A DNA stretch of 64,000 nt from Trichobilharzia szidati (GCA_944472155.2 OX235271.1:100143256-100207255); one strand, 5' to 3'; shown: positions 23,986 to 35,128, counted from the stretch's first letter. The notes: generated by a model from the sequence alone, not told the origin. Numbers and translations are program-made.

Positions 23986-24457
23986 AATAGCAAATATCAT
24001 TAATTTATATAACAGCTGGATGTTACAAGTGATGTTCCTTTCTGTTAAGAGAAAAAAACCTATTCACTGTAGTCTAAACGCTGGAAATCGATCTGTGCGT
24101 CACATCGTATAGCTGACAGTTAAGAAACTCTCCAAAGACAGATAAAAGACGACTATTCTTCGATAAAATTGAGGTTCTGCTAAACAACAATAACATCAGA
24201 ATCTCAAAATTACCTCAGCAGTGCTGTCAGGCAGCTATATAGTCCAGTCTAAGTGCAAAACAAGTACTTAGAATAAAGTAGAATATTCCCAACAAGGTGG
24301 GATAAAAAACTCTGTCTGCAAGAATAACAACCCCGTGCTTACCACGAACAGTCCAAGGTCAGAATGGACTTTGTTCATTAAAAAAATCACACTGTAAACG
24401 AAATTTAATCAATGGATCACGCAATCACAAAGTGACAGTCATGTAAAAGTTAACAAA

Positions 24458-26428
24458 ATGGATGCACAAATTCAGTTCGAAAGTCTCTACACTCAAACGG
24501 AAGGCCTAACACCCTCATCAACTGAAGATGTTGAAAGATTTAAATCAACGCTGGTCGACTGCTGCTATTATTACATGAACAGTAAACGCAATTCAGATAG
24601 TATCTTAACCAAAAAACATAGAGAAGCCCTGGATACTCTCCGCAAAAATGACAACATAATAATAACAAGACCGGATAAGGGCGCAGGAGTGGTTATCTTG
24701 AACAAAGCGGATTACTTTTAGAAGATGAATACTATTCTTAATGATAATTCAAAATTCCAAAAAATCTCCTCTTCTCTGGATCCGGTTGAAAAGATAGAGA
24801 TGCAGTTGGCGGAAACACTGAAAAGACTGAAACAACAAGGCTTCATCTCACAGAGTCAGTACACGTCCCTTAAACCCACCGGAACGTTCACACCAAGACT
24901 ATATGGCTCGCCTAAAGTGCACAAAAATGGTATACCGCTACGACCAGTATTAGATATGCTAAATTCACCATACCATCCGGTAGCCAAATGGTTAGTTGAA
25001 CTCTTACAGCCCCTTCATACTGAGTTGGTGAAACATAGTGTAAAGGATACATTCGTTGAAAGGATAAGAGATTTAAATTTTGATAATAAATTCATGATAT
25101 CATTTGACGTATCTTCTTTATTCACCAATGTACCTCTCATGGAAACAGTGGACTTTATATGTGAAGAACTTAAGGGACGAAACATCGAGGTTGGCATTCC
25201 TATATCTTTCATGAAGGAGCTTCTCTTGAAATGTACAATGAATGTCCACTTTTTATTTAATAAGGAACTGTATAGACAAATCGACGGTGTGGCAATGGGG
25301 TCACCACTAGGACCCATTCTAACCGACATTTTCCTGGCAAAACTAGAAAATGGGCCTTCGAAAGATGTTATCAATGAACTCGAATTTTATTGTCGATACA
25401 TGGATGATACTTTTTTGATTATGAAGAACGAAAAGGAGGCAAAGAACATCCTGGACAAATTTAATGAGGTACATCCTGCAATAAATTTTACTATTGAGAA
25501 AGAAAAAGACTCTAGTATTTCATTTCTAGACGTCCTTATGACCAGAAAAGAGGATGGCACAATAAGAAGGAGTGTTTATATAAAACCTACATCAACGGGC
25601 CAGTACACACATTTTCTCAGCTTTGTTCCATTGAAATACAAACGCAATCTAATAAAGTACTTGGTCCACAGAGCAAGAGAGATTTGCTCGGATGAATGTC
25701 TTGACGAGGAGCTTAATAATATTAAACGGTCGCTAAGTGAGAATGGTTATCCCGAAAAGTTTATTGATAAGAATATGAATCTAAAACCAAAACAGTCCAA
25801 GTTACCAACAGTTCCAAAGAAAGCCTTGTTCTTACAGATGCAGTTCCTAGGAGACAATACAAGTGAGTTACTAACACATCGCCTCAGAAATGCGGTAAAA
25901 AGAGCATTCCCTGCTGCTCAATTACGCTGTATCTTTAAAACCACTCCTCTTCTGCGTTCGGGAATAAAAGACAAACTGCCTAATTTCGCCTCTTCCATGT
26001 GTATATATCAATTTAACTGCTCCTGTGGAGCCAGTTACATAGGCCGTACAATTAGTAAATAATAGATGCAAAATGTACATGGAATATGGTAGCCCAAAAT
26101 GTTCAAACAGGCCGCCAAGGTCAAGGTCGCCATTAGGCGTGTTTCTCGTCGAATTTCCGAACATCACCCTGCCTGGTTAAGCAAAGGTCAAACAAGATCT
26201 ATTCGCAGCGCTATTCTGACGCATCTTGTGGAGACAGAACACAAGATTGACGTTAATCATGCTTTCAGGGTCATTTACCGCATACCTACGAATCTCAATT
26301 TCGCTTTAAGAGTTGGACTTCTAAATATTACTGAGCCTGTGGGGATTCATATTAATAAGCCTAATTTATGCATCCAAAAGAAGTTAGTTCAGTCATTATC
26401 ATTACCTTGGCCATCCAGGTTTGAATAA
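24458..26428 (+). pseudogene. PLE reverse transcriptase / GIY-YIG protein
   Basis: One reading frame, interrupted only by an in-frame TAG (24719) and by stops from 26060. The N-terminal segment has IITRPDKGAGVVILNK (24660-24710), typical just ahead of the PLE RT. The RT reads LYGSPKVHKNGIPLRPVLD (24900-24960), FMISFDVSSLFTNVPL (motif A, 25090-25140), DGVAMGSPLGPILTDIFLAKL (motif B, 25285-25345; quoted as 20 plus 1 residues) and YCRYMDDTFL (motif C, catalytic YMDD, 25390). SISFLDVLMTRKEDGTI follows. The C-terminal endonuclease begins CSCGASYIGRT (26010-26050). An 84-nt in-frame-length block with stops (26051-26134) then separates it from RRVSRRISEHHPAWLSKG and the end PNLCIQKKLVQSLSLPWP. Only two defects, so this is the youngest PLE here. 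Confidence 0.9.
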
Positions 26429-26636
26429 TCCAGACTTTCTTTGTGAAATTTCCCTAATTTTAGTTGATATTCTATTCGCTGTTATATCGTTATTATTTTT
26501 ATAATTTAAGCATCTTTAATGAACTGCAATAGCATTGATCATAGTTTACAAATCAATATTATTTAAAAAAACGCTAATATTGTTATTAACTACTAATTTA
26601 AATTATTCTGTGTATATAAACATATATATAATTGTA

Positions 26637-26676
26637 GAGCCTGGAAGAGGAATTTATCGAAAAGAATATTCTTTGC
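26637..26676 (+). ncRNA. Hammerhead-like 3' end of PLE
   Basis: GAGCCTGGAAGAGGAATTTA then TCGAAAAGAATATTCTTTG. GAAA is followed by the self-complementary helix III AAGAATATTCTT, then T as cleavage base. The 5' core is CTGGAAGA, one base longer than CTGANGA. PLEs are known to carry hammerheads in their terminal regions (Cervera and de la Peña). The mapping here is mine. Confidence 0.5.
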
Positions 26677-26784
26677 TCGTTTATTTTGTGTTTTTATAGA
26701 TGTCTGAATGAATATTTTTGCAAAATTAGAGATTGTTATTTATTACTAATACTTTATTCCTTTGTGTTCCCAATGAAATATGGA

Positions 26785-26990
26785 GCTTCAGGCTAGAGCT
26801 GTGAAGTTCAAGTAGCAGTGGCTTTTCCTCTACGGGATTAGTTTGCAATCGTCACGCGTAATTCTGCATCTTTACCGGGTTTATTACCGGTTTAGCGAGG
26901 TTTAAGAGTGCTTCAGCCGGAAATCGAACTCCAAACCACTTCTTTGGTTAATCAGTGTTCTATCACTAAACTACTGAAGCATAAATTACA
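26785..26990 (-). mobile_element. SINE family A2, minus
   Basis: Minus-strand A2: tail GAGCTTCAGGCTAGAGCTG, body ATCTTTACCGGGTTTATTA CCGG and head with GGAAATCGAACTCCAAACCA (reverse B box). It is diverged, and the A-box end is at 26970-26985. Confidence 0.65.
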
Positions 26991-26994
26991 GATT

Positions 26995-28380
26995 AAACAA
27001 GAACAAAGTCAAATAATAGGGATCAAATCAGCATATGGCATGCAAACGTCAGTATAATGAGGTAGAGTCTAGAAGAAAACAGGATAATTATAACAAAGTT
27101 ATTTGAAACATCCTAATATGTATCAATATTGTAATTAGATCATTCAGGAAGGATTTTTCAAACAATCTTTTCGTTGGACTTCCAACAAGTGAGCCTTACC
27201 GCCCACCTGAAACGCTATCGGACTACTAATCCGGTATCTGATGCTTAAGGTCTCACTGAGACTTTTTCACCATCAAACATGATCGATTACATCAAATAGT
27301 CTCACTAGTATTCAAAATTATTTCGGTCGGAGCGGTAATGAATAGCAAAAGAAGAAGGGATAATTGGAATTAACAAAAAGTACATAGAAATTAATCTAAT
27401 TAGCTACACATTGAATATGTCCACAAATCAGAGTACATAAGCAAAGATTACATAAAACATTTATTTAATCTTTTCAACTTGAATTGTCAAAATTAGTGTA
27501 CTACTCTAAAATTGCTTCCAATATGTTATTCATCTTCAGGATTATCTTTATAAACGTTAAATTTATGGATGGCATTATATATAAGAAGCATAATTTGAAT
27601 GTTCTAAATAAATTCTGGGGATTATGGGTTTAATATTTATTGTGCTCGTTCAACACATTCTTATTTATTACACTAACAGTACAGTTTGACAATTTAATGA
27701 TTGCTATAAACTTGAAGTACCACGGGATTGTTTTCAAAAAATACTGGAAAAGGATTCTTTTTCTGTTAAGTTGTAACTTGAACTGAGTGTAGGAAGTTAG
27801 AAAGTCCGTCTTGGGATTTCAACTTGCTGGCATTTGTAAATTCAGCATGTCTACAGATTGCAGAAGAATAATACTGTACCAAAATTTGGATCATATAAAC
27901 ACTAAGATGGCCATCCGCAAAAACGAGCAATACAGAAACTGAGACTTCATCAAACATTTATGTCGAAGATAGACAGGGCCGTAAATACAACAGCTATTCT
28001 TCCCCTTCATACAATGAGAGGTATAGGAGTATAGATTTGGAATCATGCGATGTATGATTAGTATAAAACTAATTACTTTAGAACAACATTACAAAGAAAC
28101 CGAAGTAGAATGTATAATTGGAAAAGATATGCACAAAACAAGTCTAGAATTTCATGCACTTAGGAATTACATGTATAGACTGCTGTTTTCGGGAATCTCA
28201 GACTGTGTTAAAATAAGGTTTAACAAAACACAAAAGACAATGCATCATGTAACGCTAAATAAAAGCTCAGATACAAATAAACAAAATTACTTATTTGGAA
28301 TTAATTGGAATCACAGGTACAAGCTTATTTCAACGTAGATTTCTACAGAGATCAACATCACTTAGACAACCATCAGACAA
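26995..28380. other. No supported gene
   Basis: 27185-27265 (GTGAGCCTTACCGCCCACCT; TGAAACGCTATCGGAC) may be another tRNA-like scrap. The 97-codon open frame at 28045-28338 has no recognisable motif. No other signal. Confidence 0.45.
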
Positions 28381-28384
28381 CATA

Positions 28385-28545
28385 GAGCACTGAACAGCTG
28401 TTTTGTCATAGTTTGAGGCCCTTCATCAACATACACCTATGACTTCGCTAGGTATTGAACCCAGGACATTCAGGTTGCAAGGTATTGGCATTATATCGCG
28501 GAACGACAAAAGTTAGAATTTGTGAGCGGTCGGATTCCGGCCTGG
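28385..28545 (-). mobile_element. SINE family B, minus, diverged
   Basis: The reverse complement holds GTTGATGAAGGGCCTCAAAC, TATGACAAAACAGCTGTTC (hammerhead region, GAAA changed to CAAA) and a B-box-like TTGAACCCAGGACATTCAGG on the plus text. Confidence 0.6.
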
Positions 28546-28649
28546 CAGTTGGATGTTAACATGATTGACTCGATAACTAGTGGAGTTGTTCGGGAATCTC
28601 AAGTTGAGGAAGAACAGTTTTCCAGTATATCCTAGTTTTTTCGATCGAT

Positions 28650-29765
28650 TTCAGCTCATGATGAATTTACTCTGGACTCAGTGAAATCAATAACAAACCA
28701 GCAATTGAAACTAAATTTATTTGTTCTAAATCAGCTTTTGACGTTGATACAGAATGCGTTAGTGAGGACTGAAATTCTACCCTTTCTAAACTAGTTGATG
28801 CGTTTATTAGCTGAAAATGCGTGCGAAAAACGAAATGAGACCATGACAACGTACTAAAACTAAACTTTAACTGTGGATGCAATTTATTCCCTTTATGGTT
28901 GTTTTATCCTGTATCAACTTATAGGGTAATAGTGGTGGAAATCATTAGGTAACGAGTAAAACGAAGATATATGCATATATTCATTCAAACCGGATTAATG
29001 AGCCTTTCTCAAAGAGTGACAGAGGGATACATCTCATTAGCCTATCCACTTAAAAAAACCCAGTAAATATGAGATATCTTTTTCGTTGTCATATTCTTTG
29101 AACTAGATGGTTTAGTCTAGAAGCTGTCGTTTTTCATCTAGACAACATCTTCATTTCCAACGGAGCTAAAAATATTCTCGATCATGTCAGAATCCTACTA
29201 ACGGACAACGCTTTAATCTGTCAGGCTAGATGGTTATTTTCATTTTGAAATCAATGTTTTTCACCATATTTAAATATAACAACAATTGATATTTATGTTT
29301 TGGAACAATGTTGTTCCCTTTCAGTGATCAATATCAAGCTAACAATGAATAAATGTAAACGTTTATTGTTTGGTTAATGAATAACTTCCATAACAGTTAA
29401 TCATCTGTACAAGTAGTCCTAGAATAAGATCAAAATATGCTACCAATGAATTACTTCCTATGGGGAAAATGCTAAAACTGCATGTTTTTCTAGCTTTCAT
29501 TGATTTTTCGTGTGATGACAGATAATATCAAACTGTTTCTACACATTTTTAGCCCATTCCATCTTGAATAAAGATTATTCTTTCATTCGTAAAGGCAAGC
29601 GGAAAAATTCGAAGGTTATTTTAATACATTCAGTTTGGATCAATAAATAGAATATTTTTTTCGGCATGAATAAATATGACAGAAGAAAAAGTAAGCTATT
29701 TAAGATAATAAACTGTACCATCTGTTAAGTCCGTCATTAAGGTCCTAACTGAGAATTATTCTGTA
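28650..29765. other. No recognisable feature
   Basis: AT-rich DNA; no repeat or coding signal that I can support. Confidence 0.45.
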
Positions 29766-29769
29766 TGAT

Positions 29770-29894
29770 GATAGTAGATGGTTGGGAACAATCTGCAAGA
29801 AGCCTTGGACCTAGGTTACGTGCTAGTTGGCACTAACCAGTCAGCAAGACGTATCTGCAACCTTGAAGGAACTCATGTTCCTTCTGAGATTCGA
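29770..29894 (-). mobile_element. SINE family C, minus, 3' half
   Basis: Plus text AGATGGTTGGGAACAATCTG, GCCTTGGACCTAGGTTACGT, GCTAGTTGGCAC is the reverse complement of the family C hammerhead. Helix III ACCTAGGT and helix II GTGC/GCAC survive; the core is interrupted (CTGACTGGTTA). It lies head-to-head with the next unit. Confidence 0.75.
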
Positions 29895-30345
29895 ACCTAG
29901 GATGGTGGTCACAATGCAAACCTGACTGATATAATTCAGTCTGCATCAAAGAAAGGACTAGACACATCATACTAGTTACTAGGGTCCAAACAAATTATCC
30001 AATGCAGTCCTACAGGAAGTCAATCGCGAGCCCGAATAGCTCAGTGGTAACGTCTCTGAATGTAGCACTGGGTGACGAGGGTTTGAATCTCAGAAGGGAC
30101 ATGAGTTCCTTCAAGGTTGCAGACACGCCTTGCTGATGGGTGCCAACTGGCGCGAAACCTAGGTCAAGCAAGGCTTCCTGCCGATTGCCTCTATCCATCT
30201 AATATCATCAAATCAATATGCACCGTGATGGCGAGCTACCTAGAATGGTGGCCACATTGCAAGCTTGACTGATAGAATTCAATCTGCACCAAAGAAAGGA
30301 CTAGACATATCCTACTAGTTACTAGCGTCCAATAAAATTATTCTG
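29895..30345 (+). mobile_element. SINE family C, tandem unit
   Basis: Order: 5' part (GATGGTGGTCACAATGC; GACTAGACACATC; CAGTCCTACAGGAAGTC), tRNA-like head (GCCCGAATAGCTCAGTGG, a near-perfect A-box region, and GGTTTGAATCTCAG, the B box), the hammerhead (30127-30174), then TTCCTGCCGATTGCCTC, and a second 5' part starting AATGGTGGCCACATTGC at 30244. The repeat offset 29901 to 30244 gives a 343-bp monomer. Confidence 0.85.
30127..30174 (+). ncRNA. Hammerhead ribozyme motif of SINE C
   Basis: Helix I GCCTTG (30127-30132) with CAAGGC (30169-30174). Core CTGATGG (30133-30139; the last A is G here). Helix II GTGC (30140-30143) with GCGC (30150-30153). GAAA 30154-30157. Helix III ACCTAGGT (30157-30164), self-complementary. 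Position 17 is C30165. Three extra bases AAG sit before the helix I strand. The fold is recognisable but this copy is probably weakened. Confidence 0.65.
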
Positions 30346-30349
30346 TTTG

Positions 30350-30920
30350 TATTATAATCTGTTTATTTTCTTGCTTGTTGGTGATACGAAAATCATTCAC
30401 TGCCAAGTAATAATAATTGACAGATGCAAGAAACTATTGAATTTCTAGGATCACAAGAGAAATGAACCGGAAAAAGATGATTTTGGGGAAATTTAAGGAA
30501 TTTTATTCACTCTCTTCTTATGATTTTGCTCAGTCAGTATAGGGAAAATCTGATCGATACTGTTTTGCTCAATGACATTTTAAAAATAGAACAAAAATTG
30601 TATTGAGCTTTTCAAAATTTAGTTGAAATTCTTTTTTTTATCTATAAGAAACGGAGTAATTGCTAGAGATCAGTGCATATTGATGTTCCGTCTAAAATTG
30701 AAAATTACGCTTCTGAAATATTCTAGTTACAAGTCAAGATTTATCTATCAAAGAAATCTTTTAATGACTAATTTTAATCTCCTTAGCTCTGTAATTAGTT
30801 GTAGCTGTACTAGTATGTGCCCTCAAAACTACTAAATCCAAAGACCTAGAACTTTAGGAAGAGTCCCAGTTACCAGCCTGAGTGGACAAACCTCTAGCAT
30901 ATTATATTTATTTTCAAGCA
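30350..30920. other. No recognisable feature
   Basis: AT-rich DNA. The 70-codon frame at 30623-30835 has no motif. Confidence 0.45.
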
Positions 30921-30924
30921 TTGG

Positions 30925-31350
30925 TTTTGTAGGGATTTTGTTTGAATGGTTGGAGGATTTCATCATGAGCTGACATTGGTTAGGGAATCATTGGAAAACC
31001 TGGAAATACTGAACAGCTGTTTCGTCTTAGTTTGGGGCTCTTCACAGTACACCCCCACCTGGGTTCGGACCCAGGACCTTCTGGTTATAAGGTGAGCTCG
31101 TAGACCATAAGGCCACTGGGACTTAATCCAATGACCAGCCCATGAATACTAGGTTCTGACAATTCATGACACAGCGCGACCACTTCGCAATGTCTTCTTC
31201 GATGAGTTACTGCCTCACCTTCAACCTCCTGTACCCTACTGGTCATGGCTTCCTACTGGAACTCCAGGTTAACTACCTGAATAGGGTCGGTCGCTAGTGA
31301 GCATCAAATCAATTTTCAAGTATTGGTTTTGTAGAGGTTTTGTTTGATTG
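30925..31350 (-). mobile_element. SINE family B, long minus unit
   Basis: From the 3' side: GTAGGGATTTTGTTTGAATGG, hammerhead (31007-31055; reverse complement GTACTGTGAAGAGCCCC, AAACTAAGACGAAACAGCTG), B-box-like head (GGTTCGGACCCAGGACCTTC on the plus text) and the upstream part to TTTTCAAGTATTGGTTTTGT at 31320. The latter repeats the 3'-end sequence, so the unit is again followed by its own end, as in a tandem array. Confidence 0.8.
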
Positions 31351-31354
31351 GTTA

Positions 31355-32203
31355 GAATGAGTAATTTCCTCAATATATCACTTTTCACTTCGCTTTCTCA
31401 TCTTTGTTAAAAATTTCAGCTTTTTAGTCTGAAAATGTAAGGGACAGACAAAGAAGTATATTTTAAAAATTCGTTACTATTACTTGTGTTTCGTAAATTC
31501 ATACGAAAGCTATAAATTATGTAAAAAATTCATCTCAGAAGTTTGTGTGATTAAGTTATCAAGCTGTTTCCGAAGCTGAACGTTATTATCACCACAGAAC
31601 ACTGGGCAGTGCAGAGTAAAATATCATTCATTTGTCCCGAATACACACAATGGATGAAACATTTTTGATAACGAAGTATTTTCAAAGTGAATAGGTAAAT
31701 TACACTCAAGTTTTTGTTCACTTTTATACGTGTGGTTTTTAGTTGGTGTTTGCGAACGAAATCGTTCAAACTTATATCGGAGTACAGTCTCTTCGAAAGC
31801 TTCCCTCTACGTCACATTGATTTATAGCCTACAGTTAGTGGTTCGATGGTGACTAGGAGTAAAATTCAGGACATTTTTTTGTTGCGGTTGTCTTCTAGTA
31901 AGCGAGACTGCAGAACATCAATTATTGGTTCAAGTACTAAAGAGCTACTGACTAGGTCATTGAGCCATGAGCATCACAAGGAACATCATCACTCAATCGG
32001 ATGCAGTTATGTCTAGCGGACGGGCAACACATGACCTGAAATCTACAATTACTGACATTTATATTCAGGCTTGTTTAATTCAGTTTTCTTAGTTTTTACA
32101 GCTTCTAACAGACGGTAAACGATTAACATGTTCAGGTCATAACTAATAATAAAGGAGTCAATCAACAAGGTTTATTTTGGTTTCTTTCTGAGGAGTAGTT
32201 GCT

Positions 32204-32205
<2 letters not shown>
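31355..32205. other. No recognisable feature
   Basis: AT-rich DNA with no supported gene or repeat. The 72-codon minus frame at 31551-31769 has no motif. Confidence 0.45.

Positions 32206-32248
<43 letters not shown>
32206..32248. repeat. (TA)n microsatellite
   Basis: About 20 uninterrupted TA dinucleotides. Shorter AT-dinucleotide runs occur near 20255 and 42855. Confidence 0.95.
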
Positions 32249-32920
32249 CTTACTTTACGAAAAGTATTCTGTTTACCTTAACGGTGTTTCTTCACAACCC
32301 TGCCTACGATTACGTTGGCACTATTTGACACAAAGAATTCAAGATAGGGATTCCAATTCGGAAAAAAGTGCTTAAATATAGTCATTTTAATAATTTTCAG
32401 ATATGAACCAAGTAACTAAGGTAAGCTCTCTGTTCTCTTAAAGGAAAACTAAGTGTTGTGTGATACAGTAAAGTTAAGATCTGACATATTCGCTATAATG
32501 TCCATACTTATTATTCCGAATTCGGTGAGTCACCATCTCTTTGAAACAGCTATAAATAATTCATATGAAAAGGTGAAAAGAACAGTATTACAAAGAAGAA
32601 AAATATTCCGTAGGAAGATTTACATATTTAGCGATATCAATAACTAAATGTGAACATCCGTATTCGTGGCTATTTAAGACAGACCACATTGTATAATTGC
32701 GTCATGTGTTAGAAATACGTCATCAAAAGAATCATACGCAATTTTCCTTTTAAAAAAGGCAAATTGCCTACAAAGATTTGATGAAAATGTTATGTTACAT
32801 TGTAATGCAAAATGTGGGGGTTTACTGGCTGTTTGATAGACGACAGAGAAGCAGATATAATGAAAGTAATATCACGTGCAAAGTTAAACTTTTAGGTAGC
32901 GATGAAGTGAAAACGCGCCA

Positions 32921-33550
32921 ATGATTTTGAACGGAAAAACCACACTTCCCACGTCAGTTCAAACCATTAATCCGCTCGATGCAAGTCAAATGCCTGGTGT
33001 GGGTGAAGTATTTCAGTATTGTTTGAATATGGGATTGATTGGAAGCAGAAACAGTTGTTCCTATAGAGGAATTTTAAGTACAGAAACCTTAAGCAGAGCA
33101 ACTGACGCGCATGCTTTCCGTTGTAGTGTTTGTTGCAGGCGAGATATTATGAGAGATGGTAAGCTGATGACTGTATTTTTTCGTAGGAACGATTTTTGAT
33201 ACATCACACCTTTCATTAATTCAGACTTTATTTATTTGCAGCTGCTTAGTATTGAAGCATGCTGTGAGACCTACAGCTGCTGAATTGGAAAACAGTCATG
33301 AATATAGTACTTTGACTCAGTGATAAATATATTCAATAGACGGCAACCATTCTGCCGATTTTGTGGACCCCAGTACAGATACTCACTTTAGTTGAGTTGA
33401 AGTATTTTGAGGAACAAGGTTGGAGCGATTAAGGGATCTTTAAACGACATCATCTACAGTCATCTTGACGAGTTTACGTATAGAATACGGTTTGATTTCT
33501 CAGTTGACATCCCGATGCCGAATGGTGAGATATTTTTGTGACATGTAAAG
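32921..33550 (+). pseudogene. Merlin (IS1016/ISXO2-like) transposase, deleted
   Basis: Encodes part of the transposase that cuts and pastes Merlin elements. The first exon has a zinc-ribbon-like part (SCSYRGIL...FRCSVCCRRD) at 33055-33150. A 28-nt putative intron (33159-33186) follows. Splicing it out joins RDG to TIFDTSHLSLIQ, matching the family block after the zinc ribbon. The frame runs on to TGA near 33320. About 300 bp with the first two DDE residues are gone. Then NHSADFVDPSTDTHFS (about 33345-33390) matches VDPVTGTHMNSIE in the other copy, with further stops. It ends with the region GEIFL / KAEYPM near 33520-33560. Confidence 0.8.
33159..33186 (+). other. Putative 28-nt intron in Merlin transposase
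   Basis: Starts GTAAGCTGATGA and ends TTTTTTCGTAG. Same length, phase and flanks as 60768-60795 in the second copy. Without removal the frame reads GKLMTVFFRRNDF and stops; with removal it reads through a conserved domain. Confidence 0.7.
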
Positions 33551-33604
33551 GCAGAGTATCCGATGTAACACTTTCATGGCTTTATTATTCATTATTTTCA
33601 TAAA

Positions 33605-34530
33605 TGTATCGATTTTTGCCTAAAATATGCCTTTTCCATGAAACTGATGCATCGGGTGACGCATTTTGGAATCTCTGAGACGAAAACTTTCTTCCTAAGG
33701 ATAAAGATCGCTCTCCTAAGTAAAAACCACAAGCAGAAAACCTAAGTCCAGAGCTTCCTCTCGATTTCCTCCAATCATCTTACATCAACGTTGTACGTAT
33801 GCTAGATAAACGATACAATTTAATTTATGTTATTCTCGGATCATCTGATTTTGATCAGTTTTTGTTCGAAAAAACTTGGCTGTATCCAGAAATATTTCTT
33901 CACCGAACATAAGTACCCTTACATACTAGTTATAGAAATGACAGAAGTATGTATTGAAATGACATTCCAAAGAGAAATTTTAAAATATCAACACCCTTCA
34001 ACGCCATAAGCATCTGTAGACAAAAATAAATATAGACTGAATGAACAACTGTTTCAAGAAATCAGTTTTTTTTTGCTTCACAGTTGAATGAAGCGTAGTA
34101 AGCAATTAAAACTGAAATAAAGACATACAGATTAAAATCTCTGATAACTGATAATTTTTACTAATTTTTGGATAAAATTGTTTACAAAAATTTGTAGATT
34201 AACTAATTTTTGTTTCCTTTTAGTAAGATAAGTATATTGGATGTGCATATATCATAAATTATCTGTTTTAAAAATCCTACTGTTCATCATCTGTCGATGA
34301 TTCCCCAAAGTTATTAGTATTAAATATAAATATTTTTTCTTTTACTTTAGGGCAGTAAAATAGGCGCGTAAGTTAAACTGATGTCAGGTGAAAATAACAA
34401 GCTTTCAAGGTTGAATTTAAGCCAACCACCGTTAGAGGATAATTGGTAACTGAATTATAATTTGACGAAATGTATATTTGATCTGAATTAGTGCGATCAC
34501 CAAAACAGACTTAGAGAGAATACAATAAAT
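33605..34530. other. No recognisable feature
   Basis: AT-rich DNA. The 60-codon frame at 33827-34009 has no motif. Confidence 0.45.
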
Positions 34531-35128
34531 AATATTCCTATTATTGGTATTAGATGGTTGGAGGCAATCGGCAGGAAGCCTTGGACCTAGGTTTCGTGCT
34601 AGTTGGCACTCATCAGCAGGGCGTAACTGCAACCTTGAAGGAACTGATGTCCCTTCTGAGATTCGAACCCACATCACCCAGTGCTGCAGTCAGAGACGTT
34701 ACCACTGAGCTATTCAGGCTTGCGACTGACCTCCTGTAGGACTGTATTGGATATTTTTGATTGAGCACTAGTCAGTAACTAGTGTAATGTGTCTAGTCCT
34801 ATCTTCGGTGCAGACTGAATTCTATCAGTCATGTTTGCAATGTGGCCACCATGCTAGGTGGCTCGCCATTACGGTGCACTGTGAATTGTTGGTATTAGAT
34901 GGTTGGAGGCAATCGGCAGGAAGCTAGCACGAAACCTAGGTCCAAGGCTTCCTGCCGATTGCCTCCAACCATCTAATACCAACAATTCACAGTGCACCGT
35001 AATGGCAAGCCACCTAGCATGGTGGCCACATTGCAAACATGACTGATAGAACTCAGTCTGCACCGAAGATAGGACTAGACACATTACACTAGTTACTGAC
35101 TAGTGTTCAATCAAAAATATTCCTATTA
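34531..35128. mobile_element. SINE family C foldback with 13-bp target duplication
   Basis: Flanked by AATATTCCTATTA at 34531-34543 and 35116-35128. The left part (34544-34923) is a minus-strand unit with hammerhead (34578-34623), tRNA-like head (B box GATTCGAACCC on the plus text; GTTACCACTGAGCTATTCAG) and 5' part. The right part (34945-35115) is the inverted 5' part plus end. Arms 34750-34923 and 34945-35120 are nearly identical; the spacer TAGCACGAAACCTAGGTCC is a leftover hammerhead half. Confidence 0.9.
34578..34623 (-). ncRNA. Hammerhead ribozyme motif of SINE C, best core
   Basis: On the minus strand: helix I GCCCTG with CAAGGC (one mismatch), core CTGATGA (canonical), helix II GTGC/GCAC (4 bp perfect, loop CAACTA), GAAA, helix III ACCTAGGT (self-complementary), C at position 17. 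All invariant core bases are present. It is the most intact ribozyme core of the window. Confidence 0.8.

Larger units (their letters stand above)
24458..26680 (+). mobile_element. Penelope-like element, most complete copy
   Basis: The element contains an N-terminal conserved segment, RT, GIY-YIG endonuclease and a 3' UTR ending in a ribozyme-like motif at 26637-26676. I cannot place its 5' end: 24000-24457 shows no clear terminal repeat. The layout agrees with schistosome Penelope-type elements (the Cercyon/Perere-10 group, from memory). Confidence 0.85.
32878..33600 (+). mobile_element. Merlin DNA transposon, internally deleted copy
   Basis: The left end AAAGTTAAACTTTTAGG resembles the terminal repeat of the 60.46 kb copy (AAGTTAAACTTTAAGC). 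The coding start and the last third match that copy; the middle (first DDE residues) is missing. After the C-terminus both copies share CATAAAT(A/G)TA-type AT-rich sequence. I could not find the right terminal repeat here. Confidence 0.75.

Noticed and set aside
26046..26136. GT-AG intron in the PLE endonuclease
   Set aside because: The donor/acceptor pairs I tried do not restore the RRVSRRI frame.
28045..28338. 97-codon open frame as a candidate gene
   Set aside because: No domain, no neighbour, no repeated copy; composition agrees with background.
32206..32248. TA-rich tract as a replication origin or regulatory site
   Set aside because: A plain dinucleotide microsatellite; nothing around it suggests function.
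34531..35128. CRISPR-like or satellite array
   Set aside because: The repeats are inverted SINE units with tRNA-like heads and a 13-bp insertion duplication, not short direct repeats with unique spacers.
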